From: Palaemon carinicauda
Taxonomy: Eukaryota; Arthropoda; Malacostraca; Decapoda; Palaemonidae
Direction of reading: 5' to 3'
DNA length: 64,000 nucleotides
NCBI RefSeq assembly: GCF_036898095.1
Contig: NC_090768.1
Span: 53,050,502-53,114,501 of the forward strand
Below, piece by piece: positions 56,901 through 64,000 of this stretch (position 1 is the stretch's first letter; each line of letters begins with the position of its first letter). The notes beneath the pieces are model-generated. The model was not told the DNA's origin and did not search any database. It saw only the letters and a program-made list of their open reading frames with translations. The position numbers were made by a program, and so were the translations under genes.

Positions 56901-59313
56901 GTCTCACTACAAATTAACTCAGGATTTTGGGGGGATGCAGATAAGGCCACCCCCTCAAGAGCTTGTCCTACAGTTAATTCTAAATTGCCCTCCTTCTCCA
57001 TCAGCTTGCCAGGAAGGGATGAACAAAAGGGTTTGGAAGCCTGAGTATCAGCGATAAGAGAGCGAGAGAAGCTTTGCTGAACTCTTCAACTTCGAGGCAG
57101 TCCGTGAGAGGCAAGAATCTTGCTTAGCCTTCTTTTTCCTTCTCTTGCCGTACAAATTCCACAACGTTTCACATTCCTTGTACGGTGATGACTCTTAGCA
57201 GTTAAGAGCCATGTAAGAAGGGCATAATGAATGGGGGGTCCTCTGAGCTTCTACTCAACAATGATCCACACCTACGACTGGAATGCCAGAGCAAGGCTGC
57301 ATGCCCCATGTGGTTTCTCCATTCATCCAAACAAATCAATAACCCCGAAAAGAAAAGCAGAAAATTAGAAAGCCAAGTTTTGTTGCACTGAGAATACGTC
57401 GGTAGAACTCGTAGAACTCAGTGGCTGATGTTAAAATTGGCTACTCAGAGAGCAGGGGTGGGGCTCTCCTATTACCTGTCTGTAACTACTAACACCACGT
57501 TACAAAATTAACAGCCGAGGTTACAGTTTTGCTGAAATCACACTCCTATTAAAGGAAAGAGGTTCACACGTATCATTTCAGGAACAAATATCATTTATGC
57601 ATGACAAGTCATATCCCCCCAAAATAATAATAATGCATTTAAATACTGTAGATAAAGTATAACCACTACACTTGCTAGGGGTGTGTTTTAACCTTATTTA
57701 GAGTACCATGTCCTCTACGACCCAGGGCGTCCTTCGCCTACACTGGGCCCCCTAAACTGATTTGGTGTACTGTATTTTAAATCAAAAATATAATACCAGA
57801 TTGCATTCAAACTTAACCTAGGACACCACATCCAGCTTGGTACCCAAAACCAAGTAAAAATGACAGAAATTACAGCATAAAAATGGTGTATTCAAACTTT
57901 AACATGTAACAAACTCGCCTGAAGTAAGTTCCTACATAAACCCAGGAACCGACTATCCTAACCCAGTCTAAATACTGTACTATAAATCAGTCAGTAAAAT
58001 AGTATGATGCATCTTGACCAAAGCGCACTTAACCTAACCTAGGATGCCTTTTCACACAGGATCCGGTGAGGAGAGCTAGACCTCCACCCTACACGATCCA
58101 CATTTTCTATTTTTCTAAGGAGGGTCTATGGTGTTATGAAAAGTCAAATTACTCACTATGACTCTTTGGATTTTATTTAAGAAGTATGTAGAGATATTAG
58201 CATTGGTTTAAACGTTTTCAGAACTCATATATGGCTGTAGCCTAAACATTTATAGATACTTTTAATAATAAAAGGACTTTTTACTTTCACGGGGGTATTA
58301 GAATTTGAATGACAAGCATATTTATTAGATATTATTGATTAAAAGATAAAAAAAATTAAGAAATTGTTTTAAGTCAGATTATAAAGTTAATATTTGCTTT
58401 TACTTTATCCAGTTGATGGCACAACAGCCAAGGTTTAACTGAACATCAGTGAGATAAAATAGTAAGAGTTAGAATTATAAAACTTCATGAACATGAAATA
58501 CATTTTTTTTTTATTCTTCTTTTTTTGGTAAAATTAGTTACTGACAGGAAAAAATTTTGAATACTGTACATCCATACATACATACAGTATTAGAAGGGTC
58601 AATTCCTTGAATGTCCCGGGTAAAAACGAAGGGGGCTTATAAGAAAATATGTAATCCTATTGGTCTAAATAATGGAGTGTGGAGTTTACATGCATAAGTT
58701 CTAAAACTATAAAATTGTTTTCTATCCTAGACATAAGACTGGGGACCATGACTGCAATGAAAAAATACAATGGCACAGAGATACAAGTGCATAAACCTAC
58801 TGTAAGTGTCATAGCATTTAAAATGATTGTCCAAGGTTTATAGGAAATGACAGGGAGCCATCAATGAGGATAAAATTACAATAAATAATAAATTCGGCTT
58901 CTGTGATGGCAAGATTATGTCCAGGAGCTTTTATCAAGTAATACCCGAAACTGATATTATTACATTTTTGGGAGTTACAAATACCCAAAAGAGAGCTAAC
59001 TTCTCGTTAAGTTCAAAGGTCAAGTAAGTTCGACCTTATCTTTAATTTAACCGATATGGCAGATAATCCTACGTGGACATTATCATGCATTCTTGCTTGC
59101 AAGCTGGTAATTAACTTTGAACTCCAATTCGGTCGTGAAAAAGAAAGCAAAAAACCTTACCAATTTACTTGTCCATCTTGAAGCTCGAAGATTGTTTGTC
59201 CTTAAGCAAACACCAGATAAACTTCGTGATCTCGTAGTATTAAATACAATCCTGCTGTTATTTTGCAAGACAGATCTTGAAGAATTTAAGAAAAATCTGC
59301 TGAAACTTGTCAT
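35834..59313 (-). CDS. RMDN1: RMDN1-like regulator of microtubule dynamics, complete, 6 exons
   Basis: RMDN/FAM82 proteins are TPR-like proteins. C. elegans RMD-1 binds microtubules, vertebrate RMDN1 is mitochondrial/spindle-associated, and RMDN3 is a mitochondria-ER tether (family knowledge). On the minus strand, exons 59161-59313, 49228-49392, 39401-39652, 36856-36911, 36189-36326 and 35834-35987 join in frame to 305 codons, close to the roughly 314 of human RMDN1. Residues 1-51 are Ser/Arg/Asn-rich with almost no acids, like a mitochondrial presequence. Residues 53-68 form a Gly/Ala-rich hydrophobic patch. Then come DEILWRLARATYEKA, FAVHKWMSILIDY, YEGTKARI and PWYQRKIAAVVFATPP (about 217-232), the family signature. 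The gene spans 23.5 kb because introns 1 and 2 are packed with a LINE and DIRS-like elements. RMDN1 fits length and presequence better than RMDN2/3, but the paralogue is inferred. Confidence 0.93.
36189..36326 (-). CDS. RMDN1: RMDN1 exon 5
   Basis: On the minus strand the acceptor TTTACAG ends at 36327 and the donor ATAG/GTAATT is at 36188. It reads CFTVANIPWYQRKIAAVVFA, then TPPSSSFEEALGHFLHAEEL and SPNFY. The PWYQRK-to-FATPPSS block is the most diagnostic part of the family. Confidence 0.96.
36856..36911 (-). CDS. RMDN1: RMDN1 exon 4 (56 bp)
   Basis: On the minus strand the acceptor TATTTTCAG ends at 36912 and the donor TG/GTACGT is at 36855. It reads RACQLNPTDGTSWYLLGY, and the trailing TG makes Trp with the first G of exon 5, giving the G-Y-W-C-F junction that matches G-I-W-C-Y in vertebrates. 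Confidence 0.93.
36912..39400 (-). other. RMDN1: RMDN1 intron 3, nothing recognised
   Basis: AT-rich intron. An open stretch at 37651-37923 (plus) has no recognisable motif and no support. Similarly, 35988-36188 and 36327-36855 are short introns. Confidence 0.55.
39401..39652 (-). CDS. RMDN1: RMDN1 exon 3 (TPR-like core)
   Basis: On the minus strand the acceptor TTTTTTACAG ends at 39653 and the donor GAG/GTATGG is at 39400. It has 84 codons in phase 0/0: GLKNDEILWRLARATYEKAK, then EALDYAEEALSINENNFAVH, then KWMSILIDYVYGYEGTKARI. The repeated helix-turn-helix spacing matches the TPR-like fold. Confidence 0.96.
39926..40315. repeat. 390-bp hairpin unit: perfect 99-bp inverted repeat around a 192-bp core
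   Basis: Arm 39926-40024 (starting CAATTGTTGTCATGTGAATC, ending CCCGATGATCATA) is exactly the reverse complement of 40217-40315. The core begins TAGCTGCATCCCTGCTGCCC. About 163 bases from 40012 to 40174 are also a near-identical inverted copy of 46190-46352, the 5' end of DIRS copy B. It ends exactly where the short right inverted repeat of copy B begins (40316). It could be an ends-only non-autonomous derivative inserted beside B, or a piece of B's own terminal structure. Confidence 0.92.
40660..41980 (-). pseudogene. Tyrosine recombinase remnant of DIRS copy B
   Basis: Minus-strand pieces align with the intact YR of copy A: RSSSHCLQSIERLS (about 41800), [20 protein letters not shown] (41520), TTAKRVSEIH (41290, keeping the catalytic Arg) and [20 protein letters not shown] (about 40840-40790, keeping the nucleophile Tyr). 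Frameshifts split them. The region of the H-x-x-R motif reads GTCCTTACCTTC on the plus strand near 40955 and is degraded. Confidence 0.8.
42220..42620 (-). pseudogene. RNase H scraps of DIRS copy B
   Basis: Minus-strand stretches resemble copy A's RNase H: PNHVLF near 42555, a GMLG block near 42500, and [12 protein letters not shown] at about 42240-42205. Several in-frame stops interrupt them. Confidence 0.65.
43618..44940 (-). pseudogene. Gag-like ORF remnants of DIRS copy B
   Basis: Minus-strand open stretches at 44937-44530 ([20 protein letters not shown], then GEVMSKDLWVPQAL), 44437-43991 and 43884-43618 correspond to copy A 5500-6500. MQSQLASFMQEYRAEKVD near 44430 matches [18 protein letters not shown] of A. 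The central part is a set of degenerate repeats rich in Pro, Thr and Ala (the motif PPVRTPPPMRSRPCQTHVHA and a mutated second copy). Function inferred from position only. Confidence 0.65.
45901..46036. repeat. 68-bp tandem duplication in 5' region of copy B
   Basis: The unit CACTTCCGTCTAAGGGAAGG..GTCACCAA at 45901-45968 is repeated at 45969-46036 with one or two changes. The same sequence is single-copy in element A near 4145-4180. Confidence 0.93.
46368..46885 (-). other. RMDN1: RMDN1 intron spacer between two DIRS-like elements
   Basis: Plain AT-rich DNA. Nothing recognised. Confidence 0.6.
46886..49040 (-). mobile_element. Internally deleted DIRS-like relic with inverted ends (second family)
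   Basis: The left end (TATTTTTCCTATCTATACAA, then GGAGCTTTTTACAATGGAGA and TATATTTCAGTAAT) is mirrored by the right end (ATTGCTGAAATATATCTCCA, then CTGTAAAGAGCATATGGTTT and GCAGGAACAAA). Only about 2.15 kb lie between. A recombinase tail at 47931-47665 on the minus strand identifies the parent as DIRS-like. CCGCTAACCAGCGGAGGGAG at about 46993 and its counterpart at 48919 (TCTGCTAACTAGCGGAGAGT) extend the inverted match inward. It lies in RMDN1 intron 2. Confidence 0.78.
47665..47931 (-). pseudogene. C-terminal tyrosine recombinase remnant
   Basis: On the minus strand it reads STSLAFKRNFFVTQVLRASM, then WKWQTTFTADYLQDLTHRNL and DIFTSGPVVATQ. This is the end of a DIRS YR: the Trp of the W box and the Tyr of DYLQDL match W and Y of the intact copy A enzyme, and GPVVATQ matches GPFVAAS. 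Upstream parts (Arg, H-x-x-R) are missing. Confidence 0.8.
49228..49392 (-). CDS. RMDN1: RMDN1 exon 2
   Basis: On the minus strand the acceptor CAATTTCAG ends at 49393 and the donor AAG/GTTTGG is at 49227. The exon is 55 codons in phase 0/0. It reads TYMGYLAGGLAGAYGVYSQN, a short hydrophobic stretch, then SVEDIIVEADRLYGLNKFED. It lies between the DIRS-like relic ending at 49040 and the LINE starting at 50541. Confidence 0.9.
49393..50530 (-). other. RMDN1: RMDN1 intron 1, left part
   Basis: AT-rich. Positions 49830-50090 carry imprecise direct repeats (blocks like GCACAACTTGC.CTCA and GGGCCTCTGCAA.T recur three times at 49876, 49945 and 50022), perhaps a decayed minisatellite. No ORF. Confidence 0.5.
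50531..50540. repeat. Left target-site duplication of LINE
   Basis: ACACTGTGAA here is repeated exactly at 54509-54518, bracketing the LINE. Confidence 0.8.
51330..52060 (+). pseudogene. LINE apurinic-type endonuclease domain, broken
   Basis: LGAWNIRTLQDVTN (51345) and VAALSETRLPEEGNIREAGT (51450) are the first two AP-endonuclease blocks, and DDCWTDHRLLISRLSV (52007) the final one with the catalytic His. An ATG at 51260 is out of frame with LGAWNIRTL because of a run of six A near 51331. A deletion with frameshift near 51665 removes part of the middle, and TGA at 51750-51752 stands where a Trp codon is expected (GDYNA-stop-VGIDH). Confidence 0.8.
52061..54448 (+). pseudogene. LINE reverse transcriptase with C-terminal C2H2 finger
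   Basis: One frame is open from 51860 to 54448 except for a single TGA at 52676-52678, directly before MTPQHPVRHWMALPP. RT blocks follow in order: MKPGKAPGPDNIPLELL (52760), NCNNYRGISLLSIASKIFAR (52925), ESQCGFRPSRGTTDMIF (53030), FWDLKKAFDKVPRPAMW (53135, first Asp), NGGLKQGCVLAPTCFSLY (53306) and LQYADDNATPG (53490, catalytic Asp pair). Then YLGSIL, LLYVCETWTLY, RLRWIGHVHRM and LPKKIFYGEL, a conserved post-RT region, and a finger CEHCPRLFHHRLGLNSHIRH at 54370-54432 likely to bind nucleic acid. Only the TGA and the damaged endonuclease stop it from being full length. Confidence 0.9.
54509..54518. repeat. Right target-site duplication of LINE
   Basis: ACACTGTGAA, identical to 50531-50540. 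Confidence 0.8.
54577..54671 (+). repeat. 95-bp copy of the LINE RT active-site segment
   Basis: From ATGCTGACGACAATGCCACC to TTTTGGGATGCAAG it matches 53496-53591 of the LINE with one missing base and two substitutions. It carries the codons around the catalytic Asp pair. It is not part of the LINE's 3' end and lies 58 bp beyond the right target-site duplication. Confidence 0.95.
54838..57592 (-). mobile_element. DIRS-like relic with inverted ends, copy D (second family)
   Basis: The left end (ATTTTTCCTAATGATACAAA, then GAGCTCTTTATTAGGGAATA and CTTTCAGCAAAGC) is mirrored at the right (GCTGAAATCACACTCCTATT, then AAAGGAAAGAGG and ATCATTTCAGGAACAAATAT). It matches the left flank of 46886-49040, including GTGATGG and AGCGGGGAGG blocks. 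The right (5') half has minus-strand charged-repeat coding scraps (HDQDPARDQSSARDK near 56610). No recombinase was found. A TAA-tailed repeat copy is nested at 55386-56023. Confidence 0.7.
55386..56023 (+). mobile_element. TAA-tailed repeat, copy 2 (nested in copy D)
   Basis: It starts near GGCACCAGCCACCCGTTGAG and ends CTAGGGTTGTAGCTTAGTAA before (TAA)n at 56001-56023. Very similar to 24680-25323 over its full length. Confidence 0.87.
57593..59160 (-). other. RMDN1: RMDN1 intron 1, right part
   Basis: AT-rich. A less AT-rich patch at 57700-57760 (CCCAGGGCGTCCTTCGCCTA) has no coding support. Nothing else recognised. Confidence 0.5.
59161..59313 (-). CDS. RMDN1: RMDN1 exon 1 with start codon
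   Basis: The ATG at 59313-59311 has A at -3 (AGCAATATGA). The open frame runs nine codons further up only to a GTG, so this ATG is the likely start. It reads MTSFSRFFLNSSRSVLQNNS and ends SRWTSKL before the donor TTG/GTAAGG at 59160. Arg, Ser and Asn dominate and Asp/Glu are absent, as in a mitochondrial targeting sequence. It leaves in phase 0. Confidence 0.85.
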
Positions 59314-60180
59314 ATTGCTGAGATGAACTTTAGTGGACACCGGTCTTCTCTTCGGTCACTCCGTCAGGGTTGTTTTGACGGGGGTAGCAAACCAGTGTTG
59401 CCAGATATGGGAATTTATCCCTAGATTTGGGGATTTTTGGTGTCCGATGGGGATATTCAGTACAAAATTCTATGAGGAGACAGAGATGATTAAACCTTTA
59501 TATTGTTGCAATTAGTTTGCTTGCACTTATATGCAGTAAAGTGAGTGATTTCTATACAGGTTTAGTATAGCCTACGGGATCAGAAGAAAATATATTTGTG
59601 GACATGGGGAAATTTGGGTGGTTTTGGGGATTTTTTACCAGGAGTTTTGGGGAATTTTAGACTCTCAACTGACAACACCGTAGCAAACTAGTGTTAAAAT
59701 CAGCTGTTCACTGCATAGATATAAGATATATTTAAATTACATAAACATATTTAATTCTCCTCGCGCCATATTGTAAGGTATATTTAGATTACATTAAATT
59801 CGCGTCAGATTACAAACGATAATGTATAATTACTATAAGAAAATGGAATAAATAACGCATTAGGATAAAAAGGAAGAATATAAGCATTTAACTTACTAAA
59901 TACCGCTATAGTAAAATGCTTCATTACGATTATAATAATGAATTTTACTATATTGGCAAGATACTTCCACGAGCGTTTTATCAGTAATGTGTAAGACTTA
60001 CCATATCATTCTCATCTTGAATGCAATAGCATTTTTATTAACTACTTTTCAATATTTCTTTCATGCCAGGAATGAAATACACATATTTAATTTTCATGTG
60101 GATATTTTCATATTTTCTTCTTGAATCCTACCAGCATATTATATTCTTTTAACTCCAAAATACCTATACGAATCAAGCAC
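59314..60180 (-). promoter_or_regulatory. RMDN1: Region immediately upstream of RMDN1 (probable 5' UTR/promoter)
   Basis: The promoter should lie here by position, but I see no clear TATA box or initiator. Positions 59395-59690 contain two G-rich scraps, GGGGATTTTTGGTGTCCGAT and GGGGATTTTTTACCAGGAGT, beside GTGTTGCCAGATATGG; this looks like a short dispersed repeat and not a regulatory site. Confidence 0.35.
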
Positions 60181-60194
60181 TTCTAAACCCTTAT

Positions 60195-60722
<528 letters not shown>

Positions 60723-61065
60723 ACAAGCTAGGCTATAACCCTAGTTGGAAAAGCAAGATGCTATGAGCCCAAAGGCTCCAGCAGGAAAAACAGCCCAGTG
60801 AGGAAAGGAAACAAGTAAATAAATAAACTACAAGAGAAGTATAAACAATCAACATTAAATATTTAAAGAGCAGTAACAACATTAAATCAAATACTTCACA
60901 TATAAACTTGCAGGTAAAATAATGATGAAATTAATTATTGCCTTTTTGAATAAGTATTTGTTATTACTACATTATGATTTCTCAGATAACGGGATATTTA
61001 AAATTCATAATTTCTTTCAAATGAAAACCGTGTATTTTTTCTAAATAACTCAATTGCATTATATT

Positions 61066-61386
61066 CTAGGAGGACCCTCCGAAATCAAACCATTATTCTC
61101 TTGTCTTCGGTATTGTCATAGCCTCAGTACCATGGTCTTTTACTGTCTTGGGTAGAGCTCTCTTGCTTGAGGGTACACTCGGGCACACTATTAAATCTAA
61201 TTTCTCTACCTCCTGTGTTGATAAAGTTTTTTTTTATAGTTTATATAGGACATATTTATTTAAATGTTGCCACTGTGCTTAGAATATATTTTTTCTTTGT
61301 TTCCTTTCCTCACTTGGCTATTTTCCCTGTTAGAGCCTCTGGGGTTAAAGCATCTTGCTTTTCCAACTAGGGTTATAGCCTAGCTT

Positions 61387-61430
<44 letters not shown>
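61066..61430 (+). mobile_element. TAA-tailed repeat, copy 4
   Basis: From TAGGAGGACCCTCCGAAATC through TTGCTTGAGGGTACACTCGG to CTAGGGTTATAGCCTAGC and (TAA)n at 61388-61430. It lacks the 5' half seen in copies 1 and 2. It faces copy 3, forming an inverted pair. Confidence 0.87.
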
Positions 61431-61435
<5 letters not shown>

Positions 61436-62224
61436 CTAGCGGAACCGTGTAAATTACACGAAATGATGTTTTCAATACTAATTAGCTTGTTCCTAACCTA
61501 TACATGTTTGAATAAAATGTGGTAAGATTTAACTTGTATATTTATTTTAAAAAATGAGCAATACATGAATTGGGAAAACTATACAAGATGTGCTTTGGTT
61601 AAGTAATCAAAGTCTAATGTGAATTTGCAAGAGTATACCATGAAATTATATCCGTTTTCTTTAAAGCATGAGAGACAAAATAATTAACACACACACTATC
61701 GTATTAATATATAGATGATAATAATAATATCGAAATAAGAAGTGAATTTTTATACATACATAGACCTACAACAAAACTGTAACTCCCTACAACACAGAGA
61801 CCTCATATTTCTATCTACGGTACAAAAGAGGCTACCAGTCCTCCTTACAGGTCAGTCATATCTCAGAGCTAAGTAATTCGATTTGCTCCACGTCGGCTGT
61901 CAATTGTTTGACCCACACGTGGCTAAATTGGATATGTTCTCATGATATAGATCTAGAACTATATTGTTTCCGATATTCGTACTTTTTCTGTTTATTATCA
62001 TAATTTGATGATAAACAACTCAATTTTTTTTAATGGGATTATTGTTTAATGTCTTTTTTAATATTCCTTTACCAAAAATTTTAAGATTATATATCTATAG
62101 TCACTTTTAATTTTAATTAGTCCATTTGATTTTGTTTATATATTTGTATTATAATTAACTTTTTATGTACCTAGTTCAATTAGACCTTTTCAAGAACTAG
62201 ATATCTTCTAATTATAGAGTTGTG
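61431..62224. other. Intergenic DNA, nothing recognised
   Basis: AT-rich, without ORF or clear repeat. Confidence 0.6.
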
Positions 62225-62578
62225 CAATACCAGTTTAAAGGTTTAAAGACCGCTTATGAATGGCAGGGGTGAGGGAGAGTGACATTGCTATATCGAGCAG
62301 GACAATGCCCTGGAGACCGATCATATACACATATGATCAGCGCCCAAGCTCCCTCTCCACCCAAGCTAGGACCAGGAGGGCCAGGCAATGGCTGCATATG
62401 ACTCAACAGATAGACTTATAGGCTCTCCCAATCCCTCCATCCTTAGCTCAAAAGGATGGGGAGGTTGCAGTGACAAAATAAACTAACGAGTTTGAGCGGG
62501 ACTTGAGACGGCCTTGCTTGAACCCCAGTCAAGTGTGGACCAGTCAGGTACGTTACCATATCGGCCACCACAACCCGT
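62225..62578 (-). mobile_element. tRNA-derived SINE (minus strand)
   Basis: On the minus strand the 5' end reads GTTGTGGTGGCCGATATGGTAACG (62578 downward; box A-like TGGCCGATATGGTA), then GGGGTTCAAGC near 62525 (box B-like) interrupted by an apparent insertion before CAAGTCCCGC. The body contains GCCTGGCCCTCC and GAGGGAGCTTGGGCGCTGA and ends in TTTAAACC near 62237. The pol III boxes make tRNA ancestry likely. Confidence 0.65.
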
Positions 62579-62764
62579 GAAATGCTGAATGCCTTAAAAT
62601 CTATACGATAAAATTAATTATGAGAGGTCGTGTAGAGAGTAGGGTTCCCCTACAGTGTAGGACTAGAAAAGCAGGCTTTAAAGTAAAGTAATGGTTGAAT
62701 ACCACATGTTTTTAAGAAATGCAACAATGCTACCCTTTCCTGCCCTCCTTCCACTATAATAGCC
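62579..62764. other. Intergenic DNA, nothing recognised
   Basis: Short spacer between SINE and minisatellite. Confidence 0.5.
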
Positions 62765-62945
62765 ACCCTTGGGGGAAATCCTCCAAGGCCCTACCCTTGG
62801 AGGAAATACTAAAATCCCCTACCCTTGGAGGAAATCCTCCGAGGCCCTACCCTTGGAGGAAATCCTCCAAGACCCCATCCTTGGAGAAAATCCTCCAAGA
62901 CCCCATCCTTAGAGGAAATCCTAAAACCCCTACCCTAGGCCAGGC
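62765..62945. repeat. Minisatellite, about six units of ~29-31 bp
   Basis: The unit ACCCTTGGAGGAAATCCTCC.AGGCCCT recurs from 62765 with variants (GGGGGAAATCC, GGAGGAAATACTAAAATCC, ATCCTTGGAGAAAATCC, ATCCTTAGAGGAAATCC). The TTGGAGGAAATCCTCCAA core is itself palindromic. Confidence 0.92.
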
Positions 62946-63092
62946 TCTTTAGGTTCAGAGAGTCAGGATACCAGAAAACCTCAAATAAATCAATCAATCA
63001 ATCGGGTTCAGGGATCAAACATTGCTTCACTCAGAAGCGGAACGCCCGCGTTGATTGATTGATTGATTTGAAGTTCTCTGGCATCCTGAAGG
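62946..63092. repeat. Inverted pair of (CAAT)n-tailed SINE ends
   Basis: AGTCAGGATACCAGAAAACC then (CAAT)n at 62983-63002 is mirrored by (GATT)n at 63051-63069 and GAAGTTCTCTGGCATCCTGAA. GGAACGCCCGCG occurs twice, at 63040 and 63092, so the right-hand copy may be flanked by that 12-bp direct repeat. Confidence 0.8.
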
Positions 63093-63613
63093 AACGCCCG
63101 CGTCTTGCAGTATAGTAGGACCTCTAACATTTTCTCTCATATCACACCCATCGGCTTCTCTTGGTAGGATGTACGAGTTTCGACTATTCAATCCAGCGCT
63201 GGGGTCTGGAAGACCATTCAGGACCAAAGTGCCACCAAGGGAAAACTATACACTTGCATTAAGAAGTTAAAGTTAAGAGAATGGATGGCAAATGAAAGAA
63301 AGCAAGTGGGAAAAGAGCACGATGGATTTAATTAGATATATGAAATTTGTACTAGATGACCCTGAACTGGGGTCTGGGAGGCCATTCGGGGTGGGGGGGG
63401 GAACTCCGCAGGAAAACTCAAGAGGTTGGACAGCAAAATGAAGAAAGGAAGTAGGAATGTTTCTAATTCCAGGTTGGAATGCAGGGTTGACTTATTTCTG
63501 GGATTGATTTACATAAATGACCCCATCGTGTAACGAAGTTTGAAGTTTATTCTTAGCAACTGTCGAAGTTACTTCAAGTTGGAATTCACAGAATGATACA
63601 ATATGGGAGATGA
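63093..63613. repeat. LINE 3'-UTR-like scraps
   Basis: CCAGCGCTGGGGTCTGGAAG and GACCATTCAGGACC at about 63190-63225, and a second CTGGGGTCTGGGAGGCCATTC at 63369, resemble the 3' UTR of the truncated LINE at 32390 (CACTGGGGCATCAAAGGCCATTCAGCGCT). Decayed tail copies with no coding part. Confidence 0.5.
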
Positions 63614-63975
63614 CAATACAATGTTGTTGTTGTTGTTATTATCATTTCAACTAGGTTATAACCCTAGTTGGATAAGCAAGATGCTATAAGCCCTAGGGCT
63701 TCAACAGGGAAAATAGCCTAGCGAGGAAAGGAAACAAGGAAATAAATAAAGTACAAGATAAGTATAAACAATCAAAATAAAATATTTCAAGAACAGTAAC
63801 AACGTTAAATTAGATCCTTCATATATAAACAATAAAAACTTAAAAAGAAAAAAAAAAAACAAGAGGAAGAGAACTAAGATAGAACAGGATGCCCGAGTGT
63901 ACCCCCAAGCAAGAAACTTATATTCACTTGCTTAAGGAGTACATTGTAGTTTATAAGGATATGCTAAATTCCAGA
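63614..63975 (-). mobile_element. TAA/GTT-tailed repeat, copy 5 (minus strand)
   Basis: (GTT)n at 63623-63637, then AACTAGGTTATAACCCTAGT, GATAAGCAAGATGCTATAAG and GCGAGGAAAGGAAACAAGGA, on to GAGTGTACCCCCAAGCAAG. Matches the 3' halves of copies 1 and 2. The window ends in an (AG)n tract at 63976-63994. Confidence 0.87.
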
Positions 63976-64000
63976 GAGAGAGAGAGAGAGAGAGGAGAGG

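Noticed and set aside
59117..59326. Plus-strand open frame of 69 codons, Leu/Lys rich
   Set aside because: A shadow of RMDN1 exon 1, which is in frame with five downstream exons on the minus strand.
62719..62952. 77-codon open frame with repeated Pro/Trp/Lys units
   Set aside because: Translation of the 29-31-bp minisatellite.

Overview
The window looks like nuclear DNA of an animal, most likely a decapod crustacean (prawn or shrimp type). Two genes with GT-AG introns match animal-specific families (spatacsin and a regulator-of-microtubule-dynamics protein). The rest is AT-rich DNA full of microsatellites, DIRS-type tyrosine-recombinase retroelements, LINEs, SINE-like repeats with (TAA)n or (CAAT)n tails, and small inverted-repeat elements. 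The decapod assignment is inferred from the style of the repeats and was not tested by any search.

Layout. Positions 586-27399 (+) hold the 3' three quarters of an SPG11 (spatacsin) orthologue. Eighteen exons join in one continuous frame of about 1,973 codons, ending at a TAG at 27397-27399; the upstream exons lie to the left of the window. Positions 35834-59313 (-) hold a complete six-exon RMDN1-like gene of 305 codons, with a basic, Ser/Arg-rich presequence and a TPR-like body. The two genes converge tail to tail across about 8.4 kb that contains a 5-kb retroelement relic.

Mobile DNA. Two copies of one DIRS-like family sit in introns on opposite strands. Copy A (3782-10100, SPG11 intron) keeps an open tyrosine-recombinase frame but has a broken pol. 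Copy B (40316-46367, RMDN1 intron) keeps its inverted ends but has lost its reverse-transcriptase core. A second family shares different inverted ends and leaves at least three larger relics (29174-34213, 46886-49040, 54838-57592), a 134-bp miniature (11741-11874) and a fragment at the left edge. YR remnants in two of the relics tie these otherwise anonymous inverted-repeat elements to DIRS-type retroelements. A nearly full-length LINE (50541-54508) with APE endonuclease, RT and a terminal C2H2 finger sits in RMDN1 intron 1, flanked by a 10-bp target-site duplication. The right edge (59.3-64 kb, upstream of RMDN1) is microsatellites, SINE-like copies and a minisatellite.

I found no bacterial-type operon, CRISPR array or intact tRNA/rRNA gene, and nothing I can defend as a wholly new system. 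The most unusual points are the intact YR beside a dead pol, the 99-bp perfect inverted repeat at 39926-40315, and the short copy of the LINE's RT active-site region just past the LINE's own 3' end.
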